Part shown: positions 25,127 to 33,826 of the stretch, piece by piece | Numbering within the stretch: the first letter of the stretch is position 1 | How the letters are laid out: each line of letters starts with the position of its first letter | Origin: Terriglobia bacterium | Lineage (GTDB): Bacteria; Acidobacteriota; Terriglobia; Terriglobales; Acidobacteriaceae | Assembly: GCA_020073385.1 (NCBI GenBank) | Contig: JAIQFH010000042.1 | Coordinates: forward strand, 1 to 64,000 | Reading direction: 5' to 3' | DNA: 64,000 nucleotides | Notes under the pieces: generated by a model | Seen by the model: the letters and a program-made list of their open reading frames with translations, nothing else | The model's database searches: none | Told to the model about the DNA's origin: nothing | Translations under genes and position numbers: made by a program

Positions 25127-26383
25127 ATGCTGATTGAGATCATTGCCGAAGCCTGGATAGCGCTGAAGCGCAACATCACGCGCAGTCTGCTCACCATGCT
25201 TGGGATCGTGTGGGGTATCGCCACCGTTACGCTTTTGATCGCATATGGCAGCAGCTTTCGCAGCATTCTGGTGCATGGCTTTGATGCTTTCGGCAAGAGC
25301 GTTGTGATCTGCTGGCCGCAGCAGACTAGCGAGCAGCCGGGTGGACAGCGCGCTGGAAAGAAAGTCGTGCTTGAGCAATCGGATCTCGACATGGTGAAAG
25401 CGACGGCCCCTCTGGTGAAACACGTGTGCCTCGAAACCGTGCGGCGGCCCGGGATTGCCTACGGAGACCGGATGGTGGGGACGGCGCCAGTGCGTGGAGT
25501 CTGTCCGGAATATGGCGAAATGCGGAACGAAGTACCTGAGGAAGGGCGCTGGATCAATGCCGAAGACGAAATGGAGCGCCGGCGCGTGATCTTTCTCGGC
25601 GGTCGGTTGAAAGAGCAGCTGTTCAGCGGCCGTCCCGCGGTCGGTGAAACTGTGCAGGTTTCAGGCGTCCGTTTCACTGTGATTGGAGTGATGGCGCGGA
25701 AGATCCAACTCAGCAATTATTTCTCGAGCGATGACGATTCCTCCTGGATTCCTTACTCGGCGGCGGGAGATTTATGGAATACACGCTATGCGGCAGTCAT
25801 GGTCTTTGAGCCAATTGCGCCGCAGTTCGAGAAAAAGGCAATGGCTCAGGTATTGGCTGCTGTGGCGACGCGCCAGAACTTCTCTCCAACGGATCCGAAG
25901 GCGTTTCAGATGTTCGGCCGCGACGAGTTTCGTCCCGTAATCGATGCGTTGACCATCGGGCTTCAGGTGCTGCTCACCTTCATCGGCACCTTGACTCTTG
26001 GCATCGGCGGGGTGGGCGTAATGAACATCATGCTGGTCTCGGTGGATGAGCGTATTCGTGAAATTGGCCTGCGGCGAGCCCTCGGCGCCCGCAAGCGCCA
26101 CATCCGGCTGCAGTTCCTGGCTGAGACGCTGCTGATCATGCTCTTAGGGGGAACAATTGGCGTGCTCCTCTCGTATCTCATAGCGTGGGCGGTCGGTACG
26201 CTGCCCATGATGGGTCCGCTCTTCGAGGACGAATCCGGTCAGGGGGATATCCACTTGCGGATATCCGTCATGACCGTTTTGCTGTCGACTGCGGCGCTGC
26301 TTTTCGTGGGCGTGATTAGCGGCTTGATCCCGGCTGTGAGGGCTTCGAAACTCGACCCGGTGGAAGCACTGCGATACGAGTAA
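25127..26383 (+). CDS. ABC transporter permease, MacB/FtsX type (second)
   Basis: 418 residues with the same plan as the preceding permease: first helix around SLLTMLGIVWGIATVTLLIAYG, a periplasmic MacB-PCD part, then FIGTLTLGIGGVGVMNIMLVSVDERIREIGLRRALGA (read in pieces) and the C-terminal SKLDPVEALRYE. The two proteins are divergent in sequence but equal in size and probably form a heterodimer. The spacer is 95 bp, nearly all palindromic repeat. The ATP-binding subunit is missing from the window. Confidence 0.9.
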   Translation: MLIEIIAEAWIALKRNITRSLLTMLGIVWGIATVTLLIAYGSSFRSILVHGFDAFGKSVVICWPQQTSEQPGGQRAGKKVVLEQSDLDMVKATAPLVKHVCLETVRRPGIAYGDRMVGTAPVRGVCPEYGEMRNEVPEEGRWINAEDEMERRRVIFLGGRLKEQLFSGRPAVGETVQVSGVRFTVIGVMARKIQLSNYFSSDDDSSWIPYSAAGDLWNTRYAAVMVFEPIAPQFEKKAMAQVLAAVATRQNFSPTDPKAFQMFGRDEFRPVIDALTIGLQVLLTFIGTLTLGIGGVGVMNIMLVSVDERIREIGLRRALGARKRHIRLQFLAETLLIMLLGGTIGVLLSYLIAWAVGTLPMMGPLFEDESGQGDIHLRISVMTVLLSTAALLFVGVISGLIPAVRASKLDPVEALRYE

Positions 26384-26493
26384 CGTCTCTCCGCCCGTGG
26401 GTGCACCAGACGCTGATTTTCCGCGAAATGTGATTTGATTGGCGCTGCGGTTCGCAGTAACTTGGTGTTGACGGACCAATGCGGAGGTGCACG

Positions 26494-27570
26494 GTGCCGA
26501 TCTCTGCTACAGATTCCATTACGCTCGCCTTTGAGCATACGAAGCGCCAACTCTTCAAGCCATTCCGCTTCGGACAGTGGGTGCGTCTCGCATTTGTCGG
26601 GTTGCTTGCAGGCGAGTTGGGTTCTGGCGGCAACCTCAATCCGTCGTCGCACGGCACTCAACCCGCGTCCATTCCACAGCTTGGCGAGATCTTTCACAAG
26701 ATTGATCCCGCGATTCTTGCAAGCCTTATCACCGTCCTGGTGATCACGGGCATCGTGCTGATGGTCGTGATGGCTTACATCAGCAGCGTGATGCGCTTCA
26801 TTCTGTTCGACAGTGTCTTGACCAGGGAGTGTCACATTCGTGCAGGCTGGAGCCGGCGGCAGGAGAATGGTTGGAAATATTTTCTGTGGCAATTGGGCCT
26901 TCTGCTGGCGACGTTTGCGGGAGCGATTGTGCTGGTCGGCGGGCCTGCTGCGTTTGCCTTTGGAATGGGATGGTTTCAGCCTCCTCGTGCGCACCTTGTG
27001 CAGTTGGTGCTGACCGGCATTGTTGTGTTGGTCTTGTTCCTTAGCTTTGTAATTGCCCTGGCGCTCGTTCACGTGCTGACCAAAGATTTTATTGTGCCGC
27101 AGATGGCGTTTGAAGGGATCGGCGCACTCGAAGCATGGCGCAGGCTGTGGCCCATGATCCAGTCCGAGACGAAGGGATACGCCGGTTATATCGCCATGAA
27201 GATTGTTTTGACGATCGTCGTGGGAATCGCGATTGGAATTGTGACGGTTATCCTTGCCTTGATCATTGCCATTCCTGTCATTGGGGCGGTAGTGGCTGCG
27301 GTGATCGCGGCCAAGAGTGCAGGGCTGACGTGGAATATCCTCACGATCACTGCCGCGGTGGCGGCGGGATGCATTCTGTTTGTGATCTTCTTCTTCCTGG
27401 TCTCGCTGATTTCAGTGCCCGCGATCGTATTCTTCCCGGCGTATTCGATTTACTTCTTTGCGGCGAGGTACCAACCATTGAGCCTGGCGCTCTATTCGCC
27501 GGCGCCGCAGTCGGCGGTTCCGCAGGGCACGCCGCCCCCATTAACGCCCCCACCTTATCCCGCAATGTAG
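26494..27570 (+). CDS. multi-pass membrane protein of unknown function (DUF4013/DUF7544-like)
   Basis: 358 residues. Translation is placed at GTG 26494 because GGAGG lies 6 bases upstream, although an ATG at 26479 is in frame; that ATG would turn the ribosome site into codons. About six hydrophobic helices are visible, including LITVLVITGIVLMVVMAYIS, LVLTGIVVLVLFLSFVIALA and ILTITAAVAAGCILFVIFFF. The tail is proline-rich (PPPLTPPPYPAM). The segment WRRLWPMIQSETKGYAGYI between helices recurs in this family. Function unknown. Confidence 0.78.
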   Translation: MPISATDSITLAFEHTKRQLFKPFRFGQWVRLAFVGLLAGELGSGGNLNPSSHGTQPASIPQLGEIFHKIDPAILASLITVLVITGIVLMVVMAYISSVMRFILFDSVLTRECHIRAGWSRRQENGWKYFLWQLGLLLATFAGAIVLVGGPAAFAFGMGWFQPPRAHLVQLVLTGIVVLVLFLSFVIALALVHVLTKDFIVPQMAFEGIGALEAWRRLWPMIQSETKGYAGYIAMKIVLTIVVGIAIGIVTVILALIIAIPVIGAVVAAVIAAKSAGLTWNILTITAAVAAGCILFVIFFFLVSLISVPAIVFFPAYSIYFFAARYQPLSLALYSPAPQSAVPQGTPPPLTPPPYPAM

Positions 27571-27580
27571 CAGTTCAGGG

Positions 27581-28393
27581 TCATTGCGGCTTCAGCCTGG
27601 CGGTTTGCGTCCGGTGCGGCCAGGAGAATCGGCGGCCGATGATGCACTTCACGATCAGGTGATCGGTGGAGCGCGTCACTCCGACGCCGACGCCGAAGTT
27701 GAACTCCCATTGCGGGCCGAAGTCGATGTCCACGTTGGGGAAGAACTGCTGCTGCTGGTCGCGCAACGGATCGAATCCGTTGAGTGAGCCGTAGGCGGCG
27801 TAGTACTCGAGCCCTCCTGCAATCTTCTTCGTGAAATCGTAGCTGACTTTCGCGTTGGGAGAAAATGTTACGCCCTGGTTGACGCCGGGGCCGTGAAACG
27901 AGCGGTCCAACGCGGGATTGAAGCTCAAGTACCAGGGGCCGATCTTCTTATCGATAATCGGTCGAATCTCCCAGGTCCAGGTATCCGGCGAGAATGCGGC
28001 GCGCTGGTAGCCAAACTCCGTCGACAGGCTCACTCCTACCGGCCAGTGCCATCTTTCAGGCGCGCGCACGCGAGGACGAATGTGATCGCCCACCCATTGC
28101 CATCCGCCATCGGGTTGAATGCTGGAGAAAACGTAGAAACCGACTTCCGACCAGTCATTGATTCCCTGCGTAAGCTCGAGCGTTTCGTGCATGGCGTGAT
28201 TGGTGGGAAGCACTCCATCCTGCACGGTCTTGCTGCCGTCGATGGTGAAGTTGGAATGAATCTCAACCATCGTCGAGCGCGGATTGACCGTGTCTGAGCC
28301 GTATACCTGGATTTCGTAACTGTCTTGCGCGCGAGCGAAGTGAGTTAACGCCGCGAGAAATAAAGAAAGAACCAGCAATGAGGAGCGGAGCAT
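27581..28393 (-). CDS. predicted outer-membrane beta-barrel protein
   Basis: 270 residues with a signal peptide (LLVLSLFLAALTHFARAQ). The rest alternates short aromatic-rich amphipathic strands and turns (WSEVGFYVFSSIQPDG, GVSLSTEFGYQRAAF, IGPWYLSFNPALDRSF, WEFNFGVGVGVTRSTDHL) as in transporter-like outer-membrane barrels. I do not recognise a named family. Convergent with the membrane protein gene (10-bp gap) and divergent from exbD, whose promoter must lie in 28394-28549. Confidence 0.72.
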   Translation of the reverse strand: MLRSSLLVLSLFLAALTHFARAQDSYEIQVYGSDTVNPRSTMVEIHSNFTIDGSKTVQDGVLPTNHAMHETLELTQGINDWSEVGFYVFSSIQPDGGWQWVGDHIRPRVRAPERWHWPVGVSLSTEFGYQRAAFSPDTWTWEIRPIIDKKIGPWYLSFNPALDRSFHGPGVNQGVTFSPNAKVSYDFTKKIAGGLEYYAAYGSLNGFDPLRDQQQQFFPNVDIDFGPQWEFNFGVGVGVTRSTDHLIVKCIIGRRFSWPHRTQTARLKPQ

Positions 28394-28549
28394 GAGTTCG
28401 GGATGCGGTGAACGCTTCTACGCAGCACCGCCATTCCATGATGCATGGTTGGGCCGAAAAGAAGCAAACGCCGCATCTGGCCGGGAACTCCGTTGGTCGA
28501 TCAGGTGTCTGATGTTGCAGACACGCGTGCCCGAGAGGAGCAATTCCCG

Positions 28550-28984
28550 ATGGCTTTCTCAATGGCAGGCGGAGGTCCGTCTGGACCGCAGATTAACGTC
28601 ACGCCGCTGATCGACGTGCTGCTGACGTTGATCATCATGTTCATGTTGGTCGTGTCCATGGATCCGGAATACGGAGAAAAGGCGCAGATTCCGCAACCGA
28701 ATCCAACCGAAACCCCTGCGGCGCCGCAACCGCGCACAGTGGTGATTCAGGTGGTTTGGACCGCAAAAGACCAGACCCCAACAGTCAAGATCAATCAGGA
28801 AGACGTTCCGTGGACGGATCTGGAATCACGGCTAACGCGGATCTATCTCTCGCGTGTGGAAAAAGTGGCTTTTGTGCGCGGGGATGCAGACGTCGACTTT
28901 CAGTACGTGGCCGATCGATCTGGCGCATCACGCGGGCGTGCAGCGCGTGGGACTCATGACCAAGGAGCAGAAACTGGGGGATGA
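28550..28984 (+). CDS. ExbD/TolR biopolymer transport protein, C-terminus frameshifted
   Basis: ATG 28550 follows GAGGAG. The N-terminus has PQINVTPLIDVLLTLIIMFML, the single helix with its essential aspartate typical of ExbD/TolR, and a periplasmic domain follows. At 28910-28915 the frame is lost: the annotated frame ends in arginine-rich nonsense (SGASRGRAARGTHDQGAETGG), whereas the +1 frame from 28914 reads IDLAHHAGVQRVGLMTKEQK and stops at 28986-28988, exactly the expected ExbD ending. So the gene is either a recent pseudogene or carries a sequencing/assembly indel. ExbD works with ExbB and TonB to energise outer-membrane receptors; no exbB or tonB is adjacent. Confidence 0.85.
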   Translation: MAFSMAGGGPSGPQINVTPLIDVLLTLIIMFMLVVSMDPEYGEKAQIPQPNPTETPAAPQPRTVVIQVVWTAKDQTPTVKINQEDVPWTDLESRLTRIYLSRVEKVAFVRGDADVDFQYVADRSGASRGRAARGTHDQGAETGG

Positions 28985-28994
28985 ATAAATGCGA

Positions 28995-30458
28995 CTAGGA
29001 ATCCCTCGCCCGGTTCTTGATCCAGATCGGCGTGCCCATGAATCCGAAGGCGGCACGGATCTGGTTTTCCAGGAATCGCTGATAGGCGAAGTGCAGCTTC
29101 ACGGCGCGATTGGTGAAGAGCACAAAAGTAGGCGGAGCAACAGAAGCCTGCGTCATGTAGAGAATCTTGACGCGCTGGCGCATGGGGACCGACGCGCGCT
29201 CGAAGTCGACATGTTCGAGAAAGCGGTTCATTTCAGATGTCGACACGCGCTTCCGCCGTTCCGCCGCAACCTCGTGCAGAAGCGGGAGGATTTTCTCTGT
29301 GCCTTTTCCAGTCTGCGCGGAGATGAAGACAACCGGTGCGTAACTTAGAAATTTTAGCTCGTAGCGCAGGCGTTCTTCGTAGGCGTCACGGTCACCGGGC
29401 CGCTTCGTTTCCCGCATGCGCTCGGACTTTGTGGGCCTCCCTGATTTCTTCTGGCCGCTGATCATCAGGTCCCACTTGTTGACTACGATGATGATCGATC
29501 GCCCGCTCTCATGTGCGTAGCCGGCGACCGCGGCATCGAGCTGGCTGATGCCTTCGGTCGCATCGATGACCAGCAGCGCAATGTCGGCCGCCTCCAGATG
29601 CTTGCGTGCCATCACCACTGAGAGCTTTTCCGCCATCAAGTGCGTCTTGCCCTTGCGTCGGATACCCGCCGTGTCGATGAAGCGAAAGCGTTGCCCGTTG
29701 TGCTCGATGACTTCGTCGACAGCATCACGGGTGGTGCCGGGGATTGGGGAGACGATGGCCCGATCCGACGAGGTAAGGCAATTCAGCAGGGTCGACTTGC
29801 CGACGTTTGGATGGCCGATGATGGCGACCTTTACTTCTGCGGGCGGTCGTTCGACTTCCGCCGTTGGTTGTTGGTCGTCGGTCGTTGGCTCTGTAACCTC
29901 CGTCACCTCGGCGGTGAAAGCTTTTGGAAGCACGGCCACAACGGCATCCAGCAGATCGTCCACACCTCGGGCATGCTCGGCCGAGACGGGGAACATTTTT
30001 TCGATACCTAGCCGGTGAAAATCATTGATGAGCGAAGATTGCTTCTCGCTGTCGACCTTATTGACGGCCAGAAATAGAGGACGGTTGGCCTTGCGTAGTA
30101 GGCGAACAAGTTCGAGGTCTGGGCCAGCTATCTCCGTTCGACCGTCGATGACCATGATGATGGCTGCCGCTTCATCCAGCGCCACGCGGGCCTGGCGGAA
30201 GATTTCTGCAGGGATGAAATCCTTTTCTTCCGGGAGGATGCCACCCGTATCGACCACGCGAAGCCGACGGCCATTCCACTCTGCGTCCCCGTAAAGGCGA
30301 TCCCGCGTGATGCCGGGCTCGTCCCCGACAATGGCCCGCCGCGAGCCAACGATGCGGTTGAAGAGCGTGGACTTGCCGACATTGGGGCGGCCTACGATGG
30401 CGATGATGGGAACGCCGGTCGCGGCGGCGTCGCTCGAGTTGTAAATGGGTTGGCTCAA
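28995..30458 (-). CDS. der: ribosome-associated GTPase Der (EngA)
   Basis: About 487 residues with two tandem GTPase domains: IVGRPNVGKSTLFNRIVG with DTGGILPEE in the first, IGHPNVGKSTLLNCLTSS with DTAGIRRKG and NKWDL in the second, then the KH-like C-terminal domain. It is needed for 50S subunit assembly. The linker between the domains is rich in Glu, Val and Thr. The frame is open far upstream into the divergent helicase gene. I place the start at TTG 30458, six bases beyond a perfect TATAAT at 30465-30470 on this strand; ATG 30497 lies upstream of that box and is the main alternative. Confidence 0.92.
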   Translation of the reverse strand: MSQPIYNSSDAAATGVPIIAIVGRPNVGKSTLFNRIVGSRRAIVGDEPGITRDRLYGDAEWNGRRLRVVDTGGILPEEKDFIPAEIFRQARVALDEAAAIIMVIDGRTEIAGPDLELVRLLRKANRPLFLAVNKVDSEKQSSLINDFHRLGIEKMFPVSAEHARGVDDLLDAVVAVLPKAFTAEVTEVTEPTTDDQQPTAEVERPPAEVKVAIIGHPNVGKSTLLNCLTSSDRAIVSPIPGTTRDAVDEVIEHNGQRFRFIDTAGIRRKGKTHLMAEKLSVVMARKHLEAADIALLVIDATEGISQLDAAVAGYAHESGRSIIIVVNKWDLMISGQKKSGRPTKSERMRETKRPGDRDAYEERLRYELKFLSYAPVVFISAQTGKGTEKILPLLHEVAAERRKRVSTSEMNRFLEHVDFERASVPMRQRVKILYMTQASVAPPTFVLFTNRAVKLHFAYQRFLENQIRAAFGFMGTPIWIKNRARDS

Positions 30459-30479
30459 GTCGCTATTATAGAGACTTCG

Positions 30480-32537
30480 GTGCACACTCCCTCCCATCCC
30501 GCTTCGCCTGCGGCTAGCCGCCCTTCTCCGAGCGGCAAAGACGCGTCTCTGCACCAGTTCTTTGGCCCGGGCGGTATTTTGTCGCGCACGCATCCGGCCT
30601 ACGAATTCCGCCGGGGGCAATTGCAGATGGCGCAGGCGGTCGAGCAGGCGCTTGAGGAGAAGCGTCACTTGATCGTGGAAGCTGGTACGGGCACGGGGAA
30701 GACGCTGGCCTATCTCGTCCCCGTGATTCGTTCCGGCAAGCGCGTCATCATCTCGACCGGCACCAAGAATCTGCAAGAGCAGCTCTTCTATAAGGACGTT
30801 CCCTTCCTGGAGCAGGCGCTTGGAGCTAACGGCTCCTCAGCCCTTTCAGTTTGTTACATGAAGGGGCGCAACAACTATCTCTGCCGGAAGAAGCTTTACG
30901 ATCTAACCGATCAACCGGTGCTCAGCGGATTGGAAGAAATTGAGCAGTATCGTGCGATTGCAGCATGGGAGAAGACGACCTCAACCGGAGATCGCGCCGA
31001 GCTGGCGGAACTTCCTGAGGCCAGCCTTTTGTGGCACAAACTCGACGCGCGCGCGGATGCCTGCAGCGGGCAAAAGTGCAGCGAGTGGGAGCGTTGCTTC
31101 ATCACGGAAATGCGGCGGCGAGCGATGGAGAGCGAAATCATTATCGTCAACCATCATCTGTTCTTCGCTGATCTCGCCATCAAGCTACAGGCTGACGGGG
31201 CTCCGGACGCGGGAATTCTTCCCGAAGCTGGCGCGGTGATCTTCGACGAAGCCCACGAACTGGAAGATGTGGCCGGGAACTACTTCGGGATTTCAGTGAG
31301 CAATCTTCGCGTTGAGGATCTCGCCCGTGATGTGGAGCATTCGATGCAGCACAACCGAATGCTGTCGGCATCTCTGTCTGGCGCATTGGGGAATCTACGC
31401 GATCGGTCACAACTATTCTTTTCCGTTCTGCCGTCCGGGGACGGGCGTTTTGCCTTCGACGGCCGCCGCGAATTTCTGGAGGAGAATGGCGATGAGTTTG
31501 TTGCTTTGAATCAGGCGTTGACTCGGCTGGCGGGAGAACTCGAAGCGCTGCCGCAGAAACCCGAAGAGATCTTCAACTTCGTCCGCCGCGCGCAAGAAAT
31601 TCAGATGCAACTCGGGTTCGCGCTCGAAGCGGAAGATGCGAATACGGTGTTCTGGATCGAGCGGAGAGGCCGGTTGTTCTCACCGAGACAAGGAGACAAG
31701 AAGGATGGGCCTCAGGGAAGACAGCATGTGTTTCTGCAGGCCACGCCGATCGATGTGGGCCCCATCCTGCGCGAGTGCCTATGGTCGAAACTGGAGTGCG
31801 CCGTGTTGACGTCGGCGACGCTCGCGGTCGGAGGAGGTTTCGATTACATACGGAAGAGGCTGGGCTTCGAACACGCCCGCGATCTGGTGCTGCCATCGCA
31901 TTTCGACTACCAGAGCCAAGCAGTCATGTATGTTCCTCCGGATCTCCCCGATCCGCGGACGCCGCAATTCGCCGTTCAAGCCGCAGAGCGCATCCGCAAA
32001 TTGCTCGTGATCACCCGCGGGCGCGCCTTTGTGCTCTTCACCAGTTACGCGCAGATGAACGACATCTACCAGCGGCTTCTGGGCGAGGTGGAATTCCCCA
32101 TGCTGCGCCAAGGGGATGCTCCGAAGAGCGCGCTGCTTGAGGAGTTTCGCCTGACGCCCAATGCCGTGCTATTTGCGACGTCTTCCTTTTGGCAGGGGGT
32201 GGATGTGCAGGGGGAACAACTCAGTTGCGTGATTATCGATCGGTTGCCGTTTGCTGTGCCGAGTGATCCGGTGGTTGCGGCGCGGGTCAAGGCGATCGAC
32301 GCAGGCGGTGGCAATGCTTTCTTTCAATATCAGGTGCCGGCCGCGGTCATCACCTTGAAGCAGGGATTCGGAAGGCTCATCCGTTCCCTGCATGACCGTG
32401 GTCTGCTGGTGCTGCTCGACAACCGCATTCTGAAGAAGCAGTACGGGCGCGTTTTCGTGGATAGCCTGCCGAACTATAAGAGGACGACCGACATTCGCGT
32501 GGTGGAAGCTTTCTTTGGCGTAGAGAGAGCGGTTTAA
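30480..32537 (+). CDS. DinG/YoaA-type superfamily 2 DNA helicase with iron-sulfur cluster
   Basis: 685 residues from GTG 30480; TTG 30450 would add ten codons. Walker A is EAGTGTGKTLAYL, the DEAH box is FDEAHELEDV (residues 256-259), and cysteines at about 125, 135, 195, 200 and 206 lie in the position of the XPD/DinG iron-sulfur domain. Motifs V-VI are ATSSFWQGVDVQGEQL and LKQGFGRLIRSLHDRG. The enzyme unwinds DNA 5' to 3' and is linked to R-loop and replication-fork repair. It overlaps the 5' end of der on the other strand and abuts vapC tail to tail. Confidence 0.92.
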   Translation: MHTPSHPASPAASRPSPSGKDASLHQFFGPGGILSRTHPAYEFRRGQLQMAQAVEQALEEKRHLIVEAGTGTGKTLAYLVPVIRSGKRVIISTGTKNLQEQLFYKDVPFLEQALGANGSSALSVCYMKGRNNYLCRKKLYDLTDQPVLSGLEEIEQYRAIAAWEKTTSTGDRAELAELPEASLLWHKLDARADACSGQKCSEWERCFITEMRRRAMESEIIIVNHHLFFADLAIKLQADGAPDAGILPEAGAVIFDEAHELEDVAGNYFGISVSNLRVEDLARDVEHSMQHNRMLSASLSGALGNLRDRSQLFFSVLPSGDGRFAFDGRREFLEENGDEFVALNQALTRLAGELEALPQKPEEIFNFVRRAQEIQMQLGFALEAEDANTVFWIERRGRLFSPRQGDKKDGPQGRQHVFLQATPIDVGPILRECLWSKLECAVLTSATLAVGGGFDYIRKRLGFEHARDLVLPSHFDYQSQAVMYVPPDLPDPRTPQFAVQAAERIRKLLVITRGRAFVLFTSYAQMNDIYQRLLGEVEFPMLRQGDAPKSALLEEFRLTPNAVLFATSSFWQGVDVQGEQLSCVIIDRLPFAVPSDPVVAARVKAIDAGGGNAFFQYQVPAAVITLKQGFGRLIRSLHDRGLLVLLDNRILKKQYGRVFVDSLPNYKRTTDIRVVEAFFGVERAV

Positions 32538-32933
32538 TTACTGGATCAGCCGCATGTTCGCGAGGGTCGCCGCCCGTTTATCAAACGTCACAGTGTGCTG
32601 GCATCCGGCGGCATGAGCGCTGCGCTCAATCAGACAATCGGCAAAATCAGCGCGGCTGCGGCGAAATTCGCGTAACGCCTGGGCGACAATCTCGGCGTTT
32701 TCAATCAGCAGTTCCGCGCTGCGCAGCAGTTTTTCAACCACTTCCGCAATCTCATGTTTGTTGAGCCGGTAGGAAAACTGGAGCACCCACACTAATTCAG
32801 CGATGACCACGAGAGGAACGAAGCCGGGTGATTCGGCTGAAAGAGATTCGATGACCCTGGCGGCAGCAGCGCTTTGCGAGGCATCATCCTCGGCGATGTA
32901 GCGAGCCAGTACGTTGGTGTCGAGCCCGATCAT
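32538..32933 (-). CDS. vapC: type II toxin, PIN-domain ribonuclease (VapC)
   Basis: 131 residues forming a PIN domain. The acidic metal-binding residues are Asp5 (GLDTNVLARY), Glu46 (VIAELVWVL), Asp99 (FADCLIE) and Asp118 (TFDKRA). PIN toxins cut RNA, often initiator tRNA or rRNA. The start overlaps the stop of the antitoxin by four bases (ATGA), showing translational coupling. The stop codon abuts that of the convergent helicase gene with no gap. Confidence 0.92.
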   Translation of the reverse strand: MIGLDTNVLARYIAEDDASQSAAAARVIESLSAESPGFVPLVVIAELVWVLQFSYRLNKHEIAEVVEKLLRSAELLIENAEIVAQALREFRRSRADFADCLIERSAHAAGCQHTVTFDKRAATLANMRLIQ

Positions 32934-33175
32934 CGCGAGCGCGACGCGCCTTTTGCAATCGCCCGGTTCATTTCCGCGATGGAAACAGGTTTCTTCGCTC
33001 GGTCCTGCAACAATCCTCTAAGCTCCCGTACTGATCCCGTGGCAGGAACGATGGCGAACTGGTTTTTGGCGATCTCGACAAACTCAATCCGGGCTCCCGA
33101 GTCCAATCCCAGCGCCTGCCGGACCCGCGCCGGAATCGTGATCTGCCCCTTGGAGGTGAGAGTTGCCATTGTCAT
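32930..33175 (-). CDS. vapB: type II antitoxin, AbrB/MazE-type SpoVT fold (VapB)
   Basis: 81 residues. The swapped-hairpin AbrB DNA-binding domain is MATLTSKGQITIPARVRQAL followed by LGLDSGARIEF; the C-terminal part (about 50-81) should wrap the toxin. ATG 33175 is preceded by AAGGAA, which is part of a palindromic operator covering the -10 box, so the pair should repress its own promoter. An ATG two codons later is possible. Confidence 0.92.
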   Translation of the reverse strand: MTMATLTSKGQITIPARVRQALGLDSGARIEFVEIAKNQFAIVPATGSVRELRGLLQDRAKKPVSIAEMNRAIAKGASRSR

Positions 33176-33178
33176 AAG

Positions 33179-33200
33179 TTCCTTACATTATAGTAAGGAA
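33179..33200 (-). promoter_or_regulatory. vapBC promoter-operator: perfect palindrome around a TATAAT box
   Basis: On the minus strand the sequence is TTCCTTAC, TATAAT, GTAAGGAA: an exact 8-bp inverted repeat embracing a consensus -10. The right half also supplies the AAGGAA ribosome site 5 bases before the vapB ATG. Binding of VapB or VapBC here would block both transcription and access to the start. Confidence 0.8.
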
Positions 33201-33389
33201 TAGAGAAATGGGCAAGGAGGACTTCTTGGGCCAAGCCGGCGCGGCTCCCATGTATCTTTACGCTCTGCCGCTACTGAGACAAGGAGGAGAGCCCCTGCCG
33301 ACCAAAGCCGATCAACTGCTGGGTGAGGGCGCACAGATTCGACCCCGGCTGTAAAATAGGGTTTCGGAGCTGGAGCGCACCGGGGGATC

Positions 33390-33767
33390 ATGTTCGAAGT
33401 CACCGTGGAAGATTCGTTTGCCGCAGGACACTACCTGCGGAACTACAAGGGCAAGTGCGAGAATCCGCACGGCCACAACTACAAGATTCGTGTCACGTTG
33501 GCCGGAGCAGAGCTGGACAAGGCCGGATTGTTGCTCGATTTCAAGGATCTGCGCGAAGTCATGAAACATGTCATCGAGCGGCTCGATCATCAGATGATCA
33601 ACGACATCGAGCCCTTCACGGTGATCAATCCGTCTGCCGAGAATCTAGCGAAATATTTCTATGATGAGTCGAATACCCGTCTGCAGTCCGTCACCAAAGG
33701 CCGAGTTCGTGTGAAAGACGTGACCGTCTTCGAGACCGACACGACCACGGCGAAGTATTCGGAGTAG
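33390..33767 (+). CDS. queD: 6-carboxy-5,6,7,8-tetrahydropterin synthase
   Basis: 125 residues. Zinc-binding histidines are His14 (FAAGHYL), His27 and His29 (NPHGHNY), with the catalytic Cys23 in GKCENPHGH. It converts 7,8-dihydroneopterin triphosphate into carboxy-tetrahydropterin, the first committed step to preQ0. First gene of queD-queE-queC in pathway order. GTP cyclohydrolase I, which makes its substrate, is not in the window. Confidence 0.94.
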   Translation: MFEVTVEDSFAAGHYLRNYKGKCENPHGHNYKIRVTLAGAELDKAGLLLDFKDLREVMKHVIERLDHQMINDIEPFTVINPSAENLAKYFYDESNTRLQSVTKGRVRVKDVTVFETDTTTAKYSE

Positions 33768-33826
33768 CGGCTCGATCCAAGGAGCGGGCGAGACGCCGCG
33801 ACAGTCGCCGATACGGCAACGCTACC

